A DNA stretch of 64,000 nucleotides. It comes from Flavobacterium oncorhynchi (lineage in GTDB: Bacteria > Bacteroidota > Bacteroidia > Flavobacteriales > Flavobacteriaceae). Below the pieces are notes generated by a model. It saw only the letters and a program-made list of their open reading frames with translations, ran no database searches and was not told the origin of the DNA. The translations under genes were made by a program, and so were the position numbers. Location: the NCBI RefSeq assembly GCF_002217355.1, contig NZ_MUHA01000021.1:62001-126000 (forward strand). The letters are read 5' to 3'. Below, piece after piece: positions 15,061 through 23,516 of the stretch. The first letter of the stretch is position 1. Each line of letters starts with the position of its first letter.

Positions 15061-18000
15061 ATGAATAGATTAGTTTTTTTTATTTTTTGTTTTTTTTCAA
15101 GTATATGCTTTGTTTGGAGTCAAAGCACAAAAGGTTCGGCGAAAGTTCGAAAGGAAGTTTCGCTGAACTCATCTTGGGAAACCATTATTTTGGATAATCC
15201 CCAAGACGAGAAATCTTTTGTGGAGAATCCAAAATCAAATCAATGGTTAAATGTAAATATTCCGCACAACTGGGATCAGTATTATGGTTTTCGAAGAACA
15301 AAACATGGGAATTTGCATGGTACAGCTTGGTACAAAAAAACACTAAAACTTGATAAAAAAGACAGTTCAAAACAGCATTTTCTTTATTTTGAAGGCGTAA
15401 GTTCGTATGCAACTGTTTGGGTAAATGGTAAAAAAGTTGGCGAACACAAAGGCGGAAGGACTACTTTTACTTTAGACATTACAAAAGCAGTTTCTTTCAA
15501 CAAAGAAAATACTATTTTAGTAAAAGCATTACATCCGTCATTTATTGCCGATCTTCCGTGGGTTTGCGGAGGTTGTTCAGGAGAATGGGGATTTTCTGAA
15601 GGTTCTCAGCCAATGGGAATTTTCAGACCAGTTACTTTGGTCGTTACAAACGACGTTAGAATTCAGCCGTTTGGAGTTTATATTTGGAATGATAAATCGG
15701 TTTCGAAACAAAAAGCGATTCTTCATACCACTACAGAAATTAAGAATTATGGCACTTTAGATCGAAATGTAACGATTGAAAATATCCTTTTTGATGCTTC
15801 AGGAAAGAAAGTTGTTATTATAAAAAGCAATAACAAAATCAATTCGGGAGAAACAAAAAAAATAGCACAGACACTTCCTGAGATTGTAAATCCAAAATTA
15901 TGGTCGCCATCCAGTCCGTATTTGTATAAATTAGTTACTTCAGTTTATGAAAATGGAAAAATAATAGACCAATTAACAACGCCTTACGGAATTCGTTGGG
16001 TGAGCTGGCCTGTTAGTCGTGACGGAAAAGACAATCGCTTTTTTATCAATGATGAACCTTTATTTATCAATGGAACTTGTGAATACGAACATTTAATTGG
16101 AAATAGTCATTCGTTTTCAGATGAAATGATTCATTCTAGAATTGAACAGATAAAAGCGGGCGGATTTAATGCGTTTAGAGAAGCACATCAACCTCATAAC
16201 TTAAAATATCAGGAAGAATTAGACGAAAACGGAATCCTGTTTTGGAGTCAGTTTTCGGCGCATATTTGGTACGATACGCCAGAGTTTAAAGAAAACTTTA
16301 AAACTCTTTTAAGAGAATGGATTAAGGAACGCAGAAACAGCCCATCAGTAGTAATGTGGGGATTGCAGAATGAAAGCACGATTCCAAAAGAATTTGCCGA
16401 AGAATGCACACAAATTATCCGTGAAATGGATCCGTTATCGGCATCGCAAAGAATCGTAACAACTTGTAACGGTGGAGAAGGAACAGATTGGAATGTCGTT
16501 CAAAATTGGTCTGGAACTTATGGCGGAGATCCGTTAAAGTATCATCTGGAAATGACTACTCAGTTATTAAACGGAGAATACGGCGCATGGCGTTCTGCCG
16601 ATTTACATACCGAAGGAGAGTTTGACCAAAAAGGGACTTTAAGCGAAAATCGTTTTTCTCAGTTAATGGAAATTAAAGTCCGCGAAGCCGAATCGGTAAA
16701 AGATAAAATTGCAGGACAATTCAACTGGCTTTTTGCTTCACACGAGAATCCGGGACGTGTTCAAAACGGAGAAGGATTTAGAGATATTGACAAAGTTGGT
16801 CCGGTAAATTACAAAGGACTTTTTACAATTTGGGGAGAACCTTTGGATGCTTTCTATATGTATCGAGCTAATTACGTTTCGAATAAAACCAATCCGATGG
16901 TATATATTGTTTCGCATACTTGGCCAAGCCGTTGGGAAAAACCAGGAATCAAAAACGGAATTGATATTTATTCGAATTGTGATGAAGTAGAATTGTTTAA
17001 TGATGTTAATAAATCTTCTTTAGGAAAACTGAAAAATCCAGGAATCGGACAGCATTTTCAGTTTAACAATGTCAATGTTCAATACAATGTTTTGTATGCC
17101 GTGGGATATGTAAACGGAAAAGCAGCTGCGAAAGATTATATTGTTTTGAATAACTTGCCCAAAGCACCAAATTTCGATGCTTTAATAACTGATAAAGCCG
17201 ATATTACAAAAGCGAAAAGCGGTTATAATTATATTTACAGAGTAAATTGCGGCGGTTCTGAATTGACAGATTCATCTGGAAATATTTGGCTTTCTGATAC
17301 GCACAAAAATGGACAAAATACATGGGGATCATTATCTTGGACAGATAATTTTGAAAAATTGCCAGACTTTTTTGCCAGTCAAAGAACTACTTTCGATCCA
17401 ATAAACGGAACAAAAGATTCAGAATTATTTCAAAGTTTTAGATATGGAGTTGATAAACTGCGTTACGAATTTCCAGCACCAGACGGCGAATATTTAGTAG
17501 AGCTTTATTTCACAGAACCTTGGTACGGAACTGGCGGAGGTTTAGATTGCAAAGGCTGGCGTTTGTTTGACGTAGCAATTAATGATAATGTAGTTTTAAA
17601 AGATTTTGATATTTGGGCAGAAGCAGGGCATGACAATGCATTAAAGAAAACTTTTGTTGCAAAAAGTATAAACGGGAAAATCGTGATTTCGTTTCCTAAT
17701 GCAAAAGCTTCGCAGGCAATTATTTCTGCGATTGCGATTGCGACAAAAAATAAAAATGTAAAACCAGCAGAGGAATCACCTAGAAGTATTCAGAATGTAA
17801 GTTTAGATTCTAAAGATTTTAAAATTGCTTCTTGGTTAGATATTAATTCGAAGCAATTCACAAACTCAGAAGTGATTTTTACTGAATTGCCTTCGGAAGT
17901 TTTTGGAGCAGATTATTTACAGTTTTCATTTAATTCAAAAAACAAAGGTTCGTTTACTCCTAAAGAAGATTCGGAATTATATTTTTTTATAGATAATAAA

Positions 18001-18579
18001 AAATCCAATTTAAAGTCATTTTCGGAGTATAAAAAATTAGAAGAAAATGCAAAAAACAGCAATGGAATTTCATTTGATGTCTTCACTAAAAAAGTAAAAA
18101 AAGGTGAGAAGGTTCTTTTTGATAATTCGGAAACAATTTCTACAATTACCGTTGTTCCAACATATGATATGGGCGAAAAAGACGATTCTAGACCAGTCGT
18201 AATTATCGAAGCCGAAAAGACAAAAACAATGGGAACAGGAATCGAAAAAGGAAATTTCAAAAAAGCAGATTATATTGAATTCACAAAAAAGACAAACAAT
18301 AGCATTGAGTTTGAAGTAAAACCTGGAGTTGCCGGAATTTATTTAATGCGTTTCCGTTTTATGAATAGAAATGAAACACCATTAAAAGTCAAATTTAAAA
18401 TGGAAGATGCCTACGGAATTTTAATGCGAAATGATACGATTGATTTTCCTTCTTCCACAGAAAAATGGAAGATTTTGAATACAACATCAGGAGGATATAT
18501 TAATGCAGGAACGTATAAAATTACGTTGGAGGGAGATGATTTGAAGGGATTAATGTTGGATAATTTTGAGTTTCAATAG
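15061..18579 (+). CDS. large GH2 glycosidase with malectin-like and CBM-like C-domains
   Basis: A 1172-residue secreted enzyme. The N-terminal sugar-binding domain (WLNVNIPHNWDQYYG, ASSYATVWVNGKKVG type) and immunoglobulin-like domain lead into a GH2 TIM barrel starting near NRFFINDEPLFINGTCEYEH. The acid/base is Glu438 in VVMWGLQNEST and the probable nucleophile Glu506 in LNGEYGAWRS. After the barrel come a GH2 C-domain, a malectin-like domain (about residues 720-900: YRVNCGGSE, LYFTEPWYG) and a final CBM6/35-like domain (VIIEAEKTKTM to GLMLDNFEFQ). It should act on a beta-galactoside or beta-glucuronide. The carbohydrate-binding domains suggest anchoring to polymeric substrate. Exact sugar uncertain. 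Confidence 0.88.
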   Translation: MNRLVFFIFCFFSSICFVWSQSTKGSAKVRKEVSLNSSWETIILDNPQDEKSFVENPKSNQWLNVNIPHNWDQYYGFRRTKHGNLHGTAWYKKTLKLDKKDSSKQHFLYFEGVSSYATVWVNGKKVGEHKGGRTTFTLDITKAVSFNKENTILVKALHPSFIADLPWVCGGCSGEWGFSEGSQPMGIFRPVTLVVTNDVRIQPFGVYIWNDKSVSKQKAILHTTTEIKNYGTLDRNVTIENILFDASGKKVVIIKSNNKINSGETKKIAQTLPEIVNPKLWSPSSPYLYKLVTSVYENGKIIDQLTTPYGIRWVSWPVSRDGKDNRFFINDEPLFINGTCEYEHLIGNSHSFSDEMIHSRIEQIKAGGFNAFREAHQPHNLKYQEELDENGILFWSQFSAHIWYDTPEFKENFKTLLREWIKERRNSPSVVMWGLQNESTIPKEFAEECTQIIREMDPLSASQRIVTTCNGGEGTDWNVVQNWSGTYGGDPLKYHLEMTTQLLNGEYGAWRSADLHTEGEFDQKGTLSENRFSQLMEIKVREAESVKDKIAGQFNWLFASHENPGRVQNGEGFRDIDKVGPVNYKGLFTIWGEPLDAFYMYRANYVSNKTNPMVYIVSHTWPSRWEKPGIKNGIDIYSNCDEVELFNDVNKSSLGKLKNPGIGQHFQFNNVNVQYNVLYAVGYVNGKAAAKDYIVLNNLPKAPNFDALITDKADITKAKSGYNYIYRVNCGGSELTDSSGNIWLSDTHKNGQNTWGSLSWTDNFEKLPDFFASQRTTFDPINGTKDSELFQSFRYGVDKLRYEFPAPDGEYLVELYFTEPWYGTGGGLDCKGWRLFDVAINDNVVLKDFDIWAEAGHDNALKKTFVAKSINGKIVISFPNAKASQAIISAIAIATKNKNVKPAEESPRSIQNVSLDSKDFKIASWLDINSKQFTNSEVIFTELPSEVFGADYLQFSFNSKNKGSFTPKEDSELYFFIDNKKSNLKSFSEYKKLEENAKNSNGISFDVFTKKVKKGEKVLFDNSETISTITVVPTYDMGEKDDSRPVVIIEAEKTKTMGTGIEKGNFKKADYIEFTKKTNNSIEFEVKPGVAGIYLMRFRFMNRNETPLKVKFKMEDAYGILMRNDTIDFPSSTEKWKILNTTSGGYINAGTYKITLEGDDLKGLMLDNFEFQ

Positions 18580-18631
18580 GTTTTTTTGAAGCGCAAAGAG
18601 ACAGAGAGGCAAAGGAACAGAGGTTTTCATC

Positions 18632-18812
18632 GTTTGTCAGGCTGAGCGAAGTCGAAACCCACGTTAGTTAATTCCTCAATGTTTATCTCATTAAGTTTGT
18701 CATTTCGATCCCGAAGCTTCGGGAGAGAAATCACACTAGAAACTTGACAAAGATTGGCGATTTGCATTGCGGAATGCCGTGTGTGATTTCTCCCTTCAGT
18801 CGAAATGACAGA
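18632..18812. repeat. dispersed repeat, GTCATTTCGA family (copy A4) with TCAGGCTGAGCGAAGTC element
   Basis: A complete copy runs from TTTGTCATTTCGATCCCG (18696) to CAGTCGAAATGACA (18810). Immediately upstream is TTTGTCAGGCTGAGCGAAGT (18633-18652), a shorter element whose ends resemble the main family. The gap 18580-18844 holds nothing else that I can recognise. Confidence 0.75.
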
Positions 18813-18844
18813 GAAGTTAGTAGAGTAGTATAAAAAACATATTT

Positions 18845-21262
18845 ATGATTAAACATAAAAACATATTTCAAAAAATTACAATTGCCTTATTGTTTTCAGT
18901 ATCAGTTTTTGCACAAAAACAAGTCAGAATTGTAGAAGACTTCAACAAAAATTGGAACTTCAAATTAGGAGATCATCCAGAAGCGACAAATGTTAATTTT
19001 AATTCTTCTGATTGGAGAACACTTCAATTACCGCATGATTGGAGTATTGAAGGGACTTTCGATAAAAACAGTAAAACAAAGCAAGCACAGGGATTTTTAC
19101 CAACTGGAAAAGGCTGGTATCGTAAAGTTTTTACTGTTTCTGCGAATTGGAAAAACAAAACAGTTTCAGTTGAATTTGACGGTGTTTTTAAGAACAGTGA
19201 AGTTTTCATTAATGGAAAATCATTAGGAGTTCGCCCAAATGGTTATATTTCTTTTGGTTATGATTTAACGCAGTATTTGAACTTCGGAAAATCAAATACG
19301 ATTGCTGTAAAAGTTGATAACGATGCACAGCCGAATTCAAGATGGTACACGGGTTCTGGGATTTACAGAAATGTGCGTTTGGTTGCCAGCGAAAAACTGC
19401 ATGTAGGGAAGTGGGGAACTTTTGTAACAACGCCTGAAGTTTCAGCAGAAAAATCAAAAATACATTTAGAGGTTACGATTGATAATGATAATGCTTCGGC
19501 GAAAGAATTTAAACTGGTTACTTCGGTCGTAAATTCTGAGAATAAAGAAGTTGTCAATTTTACTTCAACAGAAAAAATCGGTGCTAAAACATCAGAAAAA
19601 AAGGTACATGATTTGGTTTTGAATCAGCCGAAATTATGGAGTACAGAGAATCCGCATTTGTATAAAGTCATTACCAAAGTTTATGAGAAATCGAAATTGG
19701 TCGATAATTATGAAACGCCTCTAGGATTTAGATTTTTTAATTTCGATTCAGAAAAAGGATTTTCTTTAAATGGCGTTCCAACTAAAATATACGGAGTTTG
19801 TCTGCATCACGATAATGGCGCTTTGGGTGCGGTTGAAAATATTCATGCGGTTAGAAGAAAACTGACTTTAATGAAGGAAATGGGAGCAAACGCTATCAGA
19901 ATGTCTCATAATCCGCATTCGTTGGAAATGATGCAATTGTGCGACGAAATGGGATTCATTGTTCAGGACGAAGCTTTTGACGTTTGGAAGAAGAAAAAAG
20001 TAACCAACGATTATCATAAAGATTGGGATGCCTGGCACAAACAGGATTTAGAAGATTTTATCAAAAGAGACCGTAATCATCCATCGGTTATGATGTGGAG
20101 TATTGGAAACGAAATCAGAGAACAGTTTGATTCGACTGGAATTGCGATTACCAGAGAATTGGCTAAAATTGTAAAATCGTTAGACAAGACACGTCCAGTA
20201 ACTTCGGCTTTGACCGAAAATGTAATTGAGAAAAACTTTATTTACCAATCTGGTGCTTTAGATCTTTTGGGATTCAATTACAAACACGAAGATTACAAAG
20301 ATTTTCCAACACGTTTTAAAGGACAAAAAATATTGGCATCTGAAAGTGTTTCGGCTTTAGAAACACGAGGACATTATGATTTTCCAGACGGAATTAAAGC
20401 TTGGCCGACAAAACACGGCGCTCCGTTTGACGGAAATGCTGATTGGACGGTTTCGGCTTACGATCAGGTGAAATCGTATTGGGGAGCGACGCACGAAGAA
20501 AATTGGAAAACGATCAAGAAACAAGATTTCATGGCGGGAACTTTTATCTGGACTGGATTTGATTATATCGGAGAACCTGATCCATATCCGTTTCCTGCAA
20601 GAAGTTCGTATTTCGGAATTGTTGATTTGGCTGGACTTCCAAAAGATGTGTATTATATGTACCAAAGTGAATGGTCGAAAAAAGACGTTTTGCATATTTT
20701 TCCGCATTGGAATTGGAAAAAAGATCAGGAAGTTGAAGTTTGGGCGTATTACAATAATGCTGATGAAGTGGAATTATTCTTAAACGGAAAATCTCTTGGA
20801 AAGCAATCAAAACAAAATGATGATTTGCATATTTCATGGAAAGTGAAGTTCGAACCAGGAACTTTAAAAGCAATTTCAAGAAAGAATGGAAAAGTAGTTT
20901 TAGAAAAAGAAATCCACACAGCGGGTGAATCTTCAAAAATTGATTTAAAAGCAGACAAAACAATAATCAAAAATGATACTTACGATTTGGTTTATGTAAC
21001 CGTTTCTATAGTTGATGCAGCTGGAAATTTATTACCAAACGCAACTGATTTAATTAATTTTGAAGTGACTGGCGGCGGAAAATTGGTTGGAGTTGATAAT
21101 GGTTATCAAGCTAATTTGGATTCTTTTAAAGCTAGTTCCTGCAAGTTATTCAGCGGAAAATGTATTGCTATAATTCAATCGAATGGGAAGAAAGAAAATA
21201 TTCAGTTGAAGGCTGCTACAGGCAGTTTACCAGTTTCTGTTATTGAAGTAAAAGTACAGTAA
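18845..21262 (+). CDS. GH2 beta-galactosidase-like enzyme
   Basis: An 805-residue protein with a signal peptide ending near VFAQ and the standard GH2 order: jelly-roll sugar-binding domain (RTLQLPHDWSIEGTF, VEFDGVFKNSEVFINGKS), Ig-like domain, TIM barrel starting GFSLNGVPTKIYGVCLHHD, a DUF4982-type domain and a C-terminal Ig/invasin-like domain. The acid/base is Glu423 in MMWSIGNEIRE and the nucleophile Glu500 in ILASESVSA; AIRMSHNPHS is the usual substrate-site strand. It is a retaining exo-beta-galactosidase or related activity. It ends the + strand PUL run, and an inverted-repeat terminator follows. Confidence 0.92.
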   Translation: MIKHKNIFQKITIALLFSVSVFAQKQVRIVEDFNKNWNFKLGDHPEATNVNFNSSDWRTLQLPHDWSIEGTFDKNSKTKQAQGFLPTGKGWYRKVFTVSANWKNKTVSVEFDGVFKNSEVFINGKSLGVRPNGYISFGYDLTQYLNFGKSNTIAVKVDNDAQPNSRWYTGSGIYRNVRLVASEKLHVGKWGTFVTTPEVSAEKSKIHLEVTIDNDNASAKEFKLVTSVVNSENKEVVNFTSTEKIGAKTSEKKVHDLVLNQPKLWSTENPHLYKVITKVYEKSKLVDNYETPLGFRFFNFDSEKGFSLNGVPTKIYGVCLHHDNGALGAVENIHAVRRKLTLMKEMGANAIRMSHNPHSLEMMQLCDEMGFIVQDEAFDVWKKKKVTNDYHKDWDAWHKQDLEDFIKRDRNHPSVMMWSIGNEIREQFDSTGIAITRELAKIVKSLDKTRPVTSALTENVIEKNFIYQSGALDLLGFNYKHEDYKDFPTRFKGQKILASESVSALETRGHYDFPDGIKAWPTKHGAPFDGNADWTVSAYDQVKSYWGATHEENWKTIKKQDFMAGTFIWTGFDYIGEPDPYPFPARSSYFGIVDLAGLPKDVYYMYQSEWSKKDVLHIFPHWNWKKDQEVEVWAYYNNADEVELFLNGKSLGKQSKQNDDLHISWKVKFEPGTLKAISRKNGKVVLEKEIHTAGESSKIDLKADKTIIKNDTYDLVYVTVSIVDAAGNLLPNATDLINFEVTGGGKLVGVDNGYQANLDSFKASSCKLFSGKCIAIIQSNGKKENIQLKAATGSLPVSVIEVKVQ

Positions 21263-21284
21263 ACGCTCTCTCGCAAAGTTTTTG

Positions 21285-21357
21285 AACCATATAAGTTATG
21301 TAAGTTGTTTTAAGTTTAGGCTTGATTGAACTTATATAACTTATATGGTTTGTTTTT
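21285..21357. terminator. bidirectional inverted-repeat terminator
   Basis: Arms AACCATATAAGTTATGTAAG (21285-21304) and CTTATATAACTTATATGGTT (21331-21350) form a stem of about 22 bp, followed by TTTTTTT on the + strand. It separates the + strand PUL from the - strand lipoprotein gene. Confidence 0.7.
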
Positions 21358-21978
21358 TTAGCTTATCCAACTTTGCCATTGTACAATTATTTTCCATTTA
21401 CCGTTTGTTTTTTTTAAATATATGGCTTGTCCACTTCCGCATAAACCACCACATTCGTAATCTAATTCTACATATGCATTTTGTTTGTCAGCAGAGAAAA
21501 TAGGTATTGTCATTTCATAAAATCTTGATCGTTGCCCGTTTTTGCGTCTAATTTTGGTTTTTTCAATTGTAGTTGTGTTTAATTTTTCAACAATAGATTT
21601 TCCAATTTTTAGTTTATCTGGATTTGAATTTTGTTCTAACAGATACAGAGAATCTTTAGAGGAGAAAAAAGTTTGCCCTTTTATTTTACTAGGTATTAAT
21701 TGAGTAATGTATATACCGCCAGAAAGGGGAGGGAGTGCTATAAAATCTTTGCTGTTTTTTTTGTGAGGAATCCATATGTTAAGCTTTCTAAGTTCACTGT
21801 AAAACATTATAGAATCTTCGCTTTTGGAAAAAACATCTAAACTATCCTGAATTATAATTGCTTCTACAATTTCGTTGATATCTTTAATTTGCTCAGAAGC
21901 TATGCTGGTTTTCTCTTTTTTGTTTTGACAGCTGCAAACTGCAAAAATGATCACTATGTAAAGAATTGGTTTTTTCAT
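21358..21978 (-). CDS. hypothetical lipoprotein
   Basis: A 206-residue protein with a lipoprotein signal (MKKPILYIVIIFAVCSCQNK). I do not recognise the domain. The C-terminal third has a Cys pair in YECGGLCGSGQAIYLKK followed by NGKWKIIVQWQSWIS, a pattern seen in small exported Bacteroidota proteins. The middle part (LPPLSGGIYITQLIPSKIKG) is predicted beta-rich. It is transcribed on its own, facing the PUL end, and is separated from the DUF4374 gene by that operon's terminator. No function assigned. Confidence 0.6.
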   Translation of the reverse strand: MKKPILYIVIIFAVCSCQNKKEKTSIASEQIKDINEIVEAIIIQDSLDVFSKSEDSIMFYSELRKLNIWIPHKKNSKDFIALPPLSGGIYITQLIPSKIKGQTFFSSKDSLYLLEQNSNPDKLKIGKSIVEKLNTTTIEKTKIRRKNGQRSRFYEMTIPIFSADKQNAYVELDYECGGLCGSGQAIYLKKTNGKWKIIVQWQSWIS

Positions 21979-22061
21979 GTCTAGATTTTAACGTCTTAAA
22001 GTAAAAGTAATGAATTAATGTTATCTTCTTCAAGCAAATATATTCGAATCAAATTCTTGTA

Positions 22062-22100
22062 TAAAAAAATATTCCGCCCCAAAATAGGAGCGGAATATTT
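22062..22100 (-). terminator. intrinsic terminator of the XusBA-like operon
   Basis: Stem AATATTCCGC (22068-22077) / GCGGAATATT (22090-22099) with a 12-base loop. On the - strand it is followed by a seven-U run. It lies about 50 bases past the DUF4374 stop. Confidence 0.8.
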
Positions 22101-22151
22101 ACCATTTTAAAAAAAAATCAAGAATTATCGCTATAACTCAAGTTATCGTTC

Positions 22152-23486
22152 TTAGAAAACACCAATGTAGTGGTTTCCTGCTTTGTTAACCAATTTAGCA
22201 CCTTTGGTAACAGCGCCAGTTGCAGCATTAATAATGTAAATATTTCCATCTTTACCAACTGGTGTAACTGCAATGTATATTTCGTTTCCGTCAACTACAA
22301 AACCTTGGTATTGACCAAAATCTAAAGCTGTATCATAAGCAATACCTTCAACTAGTTTAGCTGTTTTTGCATTAAGATCGATTCTTGCTACATAACCTTG
22401 GTTTGTACCTTCGTAAGTATAAACAGCATAAGCAATTCCGTTTCCTACGTATCTCCATGCATCAATATAAGAACCTTTAACTCCAAGGGCAGTATCTAAA
22501 CTGAAAACATAAGAGTTATCGTATTCATTGCTTTGGTTGATTTTTAAGATATAAGAACCTTTTTTAGTATCTCTTTGAGTTGCTTGGTAGATGTTTCCAT
22601 CATTTGCTACAAAACTGTTGAAACTTCTGTATCCGCTTGTATCTCCAAAACCAACTGTCGAAGTAATTACTTTAGGGTTTTGTAATGAAGGATAATCAAC
22701 AACAACAGATTTAGAACCTAAACGTTCAAAATCACTTTCGATCAATCCTGTAGAAGGATTCGTTTTACGCATCCAAGTTCCAATGATTAATTTGTTTCCT
22801 GCTTTGTTTAATGTTGGTGCATCTAAACGGAAAATATGGTGACCTAAAGCTTCTTCAGCTGTAGTTAATGCAATTTCATATTGTCTGTAATCAGAAATTA
22901 AGAACTTTTGTAAATCAAGGCTTAAAACGGTTGCAGAACCTCTTGTATATTTATATGTTTTTCCATCTGCTTGTGTAACAACTGCTGGAGTAGTCACGTT
23001 TACTGCTACACCTGTTTTATCACCGTCAAAAAGTTTTACCCATCTAGGAGATGTTCCTGCATATTGAGAGATATTTACTGTTGTTCCTGATTGTGTAAAG
23101 CTTTTTCCTCCATTAACTTTATAAGTCATGAATTCACCACCATTAGCACCAGTATAGGTAATATTAAAAAGTGTGCTTCCATCAACAGACGATTGTAAAC
23201 GAGCTGTTCTTGTTGATTGTACGGGCTCACCATTATCGAAAGCATTAATAGAAATGTTTGGGTTCTTTGCATCTTCTTTGCTAACAGAGAAAACTCTTGT
23301 ACCACCGTTTCCGTCTCCAGGATTCGTTTGCATTAAAGCTCCTGCAACCGTTATCCATCGGTTTTCAGTAACTGGAGGCAATACAGATGGTTCCTCTTTA
23401 TTATCATCACTGCTGCAGCTTGTAGTAAGTGCAAATGTGGTTAAAACCAATCCACATGCAAGTAGTTTAAATGTACTTTTTTTCAT
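22152..23486 (-). CDS. DUF4374 lipoprotein, XusB-like siderophore-binding protein
   Basis: A 444-residue lipoprotein (ALTTSCSSDDNKEE lipobox) of the DUF4374 family, predicted to be a beta-propeller; repeats such as NRWITVAGALMQTNPGD and YQGFVVDGNEIYIAVTP alternate strands and turns. From memory, XusB of Bacteroides thetaiotaomicron, which captures enterobactin-type xenosiderophores, belongs to this family and pairs with a TonB receptor (XusA) and a PepSY membrane protein (XusC). The same three families occur in this locus. It is likely surface-exposed (acidic residues right after the lipid Cys resemble the export signal known in this phylum). It lies 30 bases downstream of the receptor gene, the same operon. 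Confidence 0.82.
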   Translation of the reverse strand: MKKSTFKLLACGLVLTTFALTTSCSSDDNKEEPSVLPPVTENRWITVAGALMQTNPGDGNGGTRVFSVSKEDAKNPNISINAFDNGEPVQSTRTARLQSSVDGSTLFNITYTGANGGEFMTYKVNGGKSFTQSGTTVNISQYAGTSPRWVKLFDGDKTGVAVNVTTPAVVTQADGKTYKYTRGSATVLSLDLQKFLISDYRQYEIALTTAEEALGHHIFRLDAPTLNKAGNKLIIGTWMRKTNPSTGLIESDFERLGSKSVVVDYPSLQNPKVITSTVGFGDTSGYRSFNSFVANDGNIYQATQRDTKKGSYILKINQSNEYDNSYVFSLDTALGVKGSYIDAWRYVGNGIAYAVYTYEGTNQGYVARIDLNAKTAKLVEGIAYDTALDFGQYQGFVVDGNEIYIAVTPVGKDGNIYIINAATGAVTKGAKLVNKAGNHYIGVF

Positions 23487-23516
23487 ATCTATGTGTATTA
23501 AAAAATTAATTATTTA

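Noticed and set aside
1-21262. Ulvan-type PUL
   Set aside because: Rhamnosidases and a glucuronidase-like gene fit, but no sulfatase or ulvan lyase is in view; a plant pectic or arabinogalactan target is more economical.
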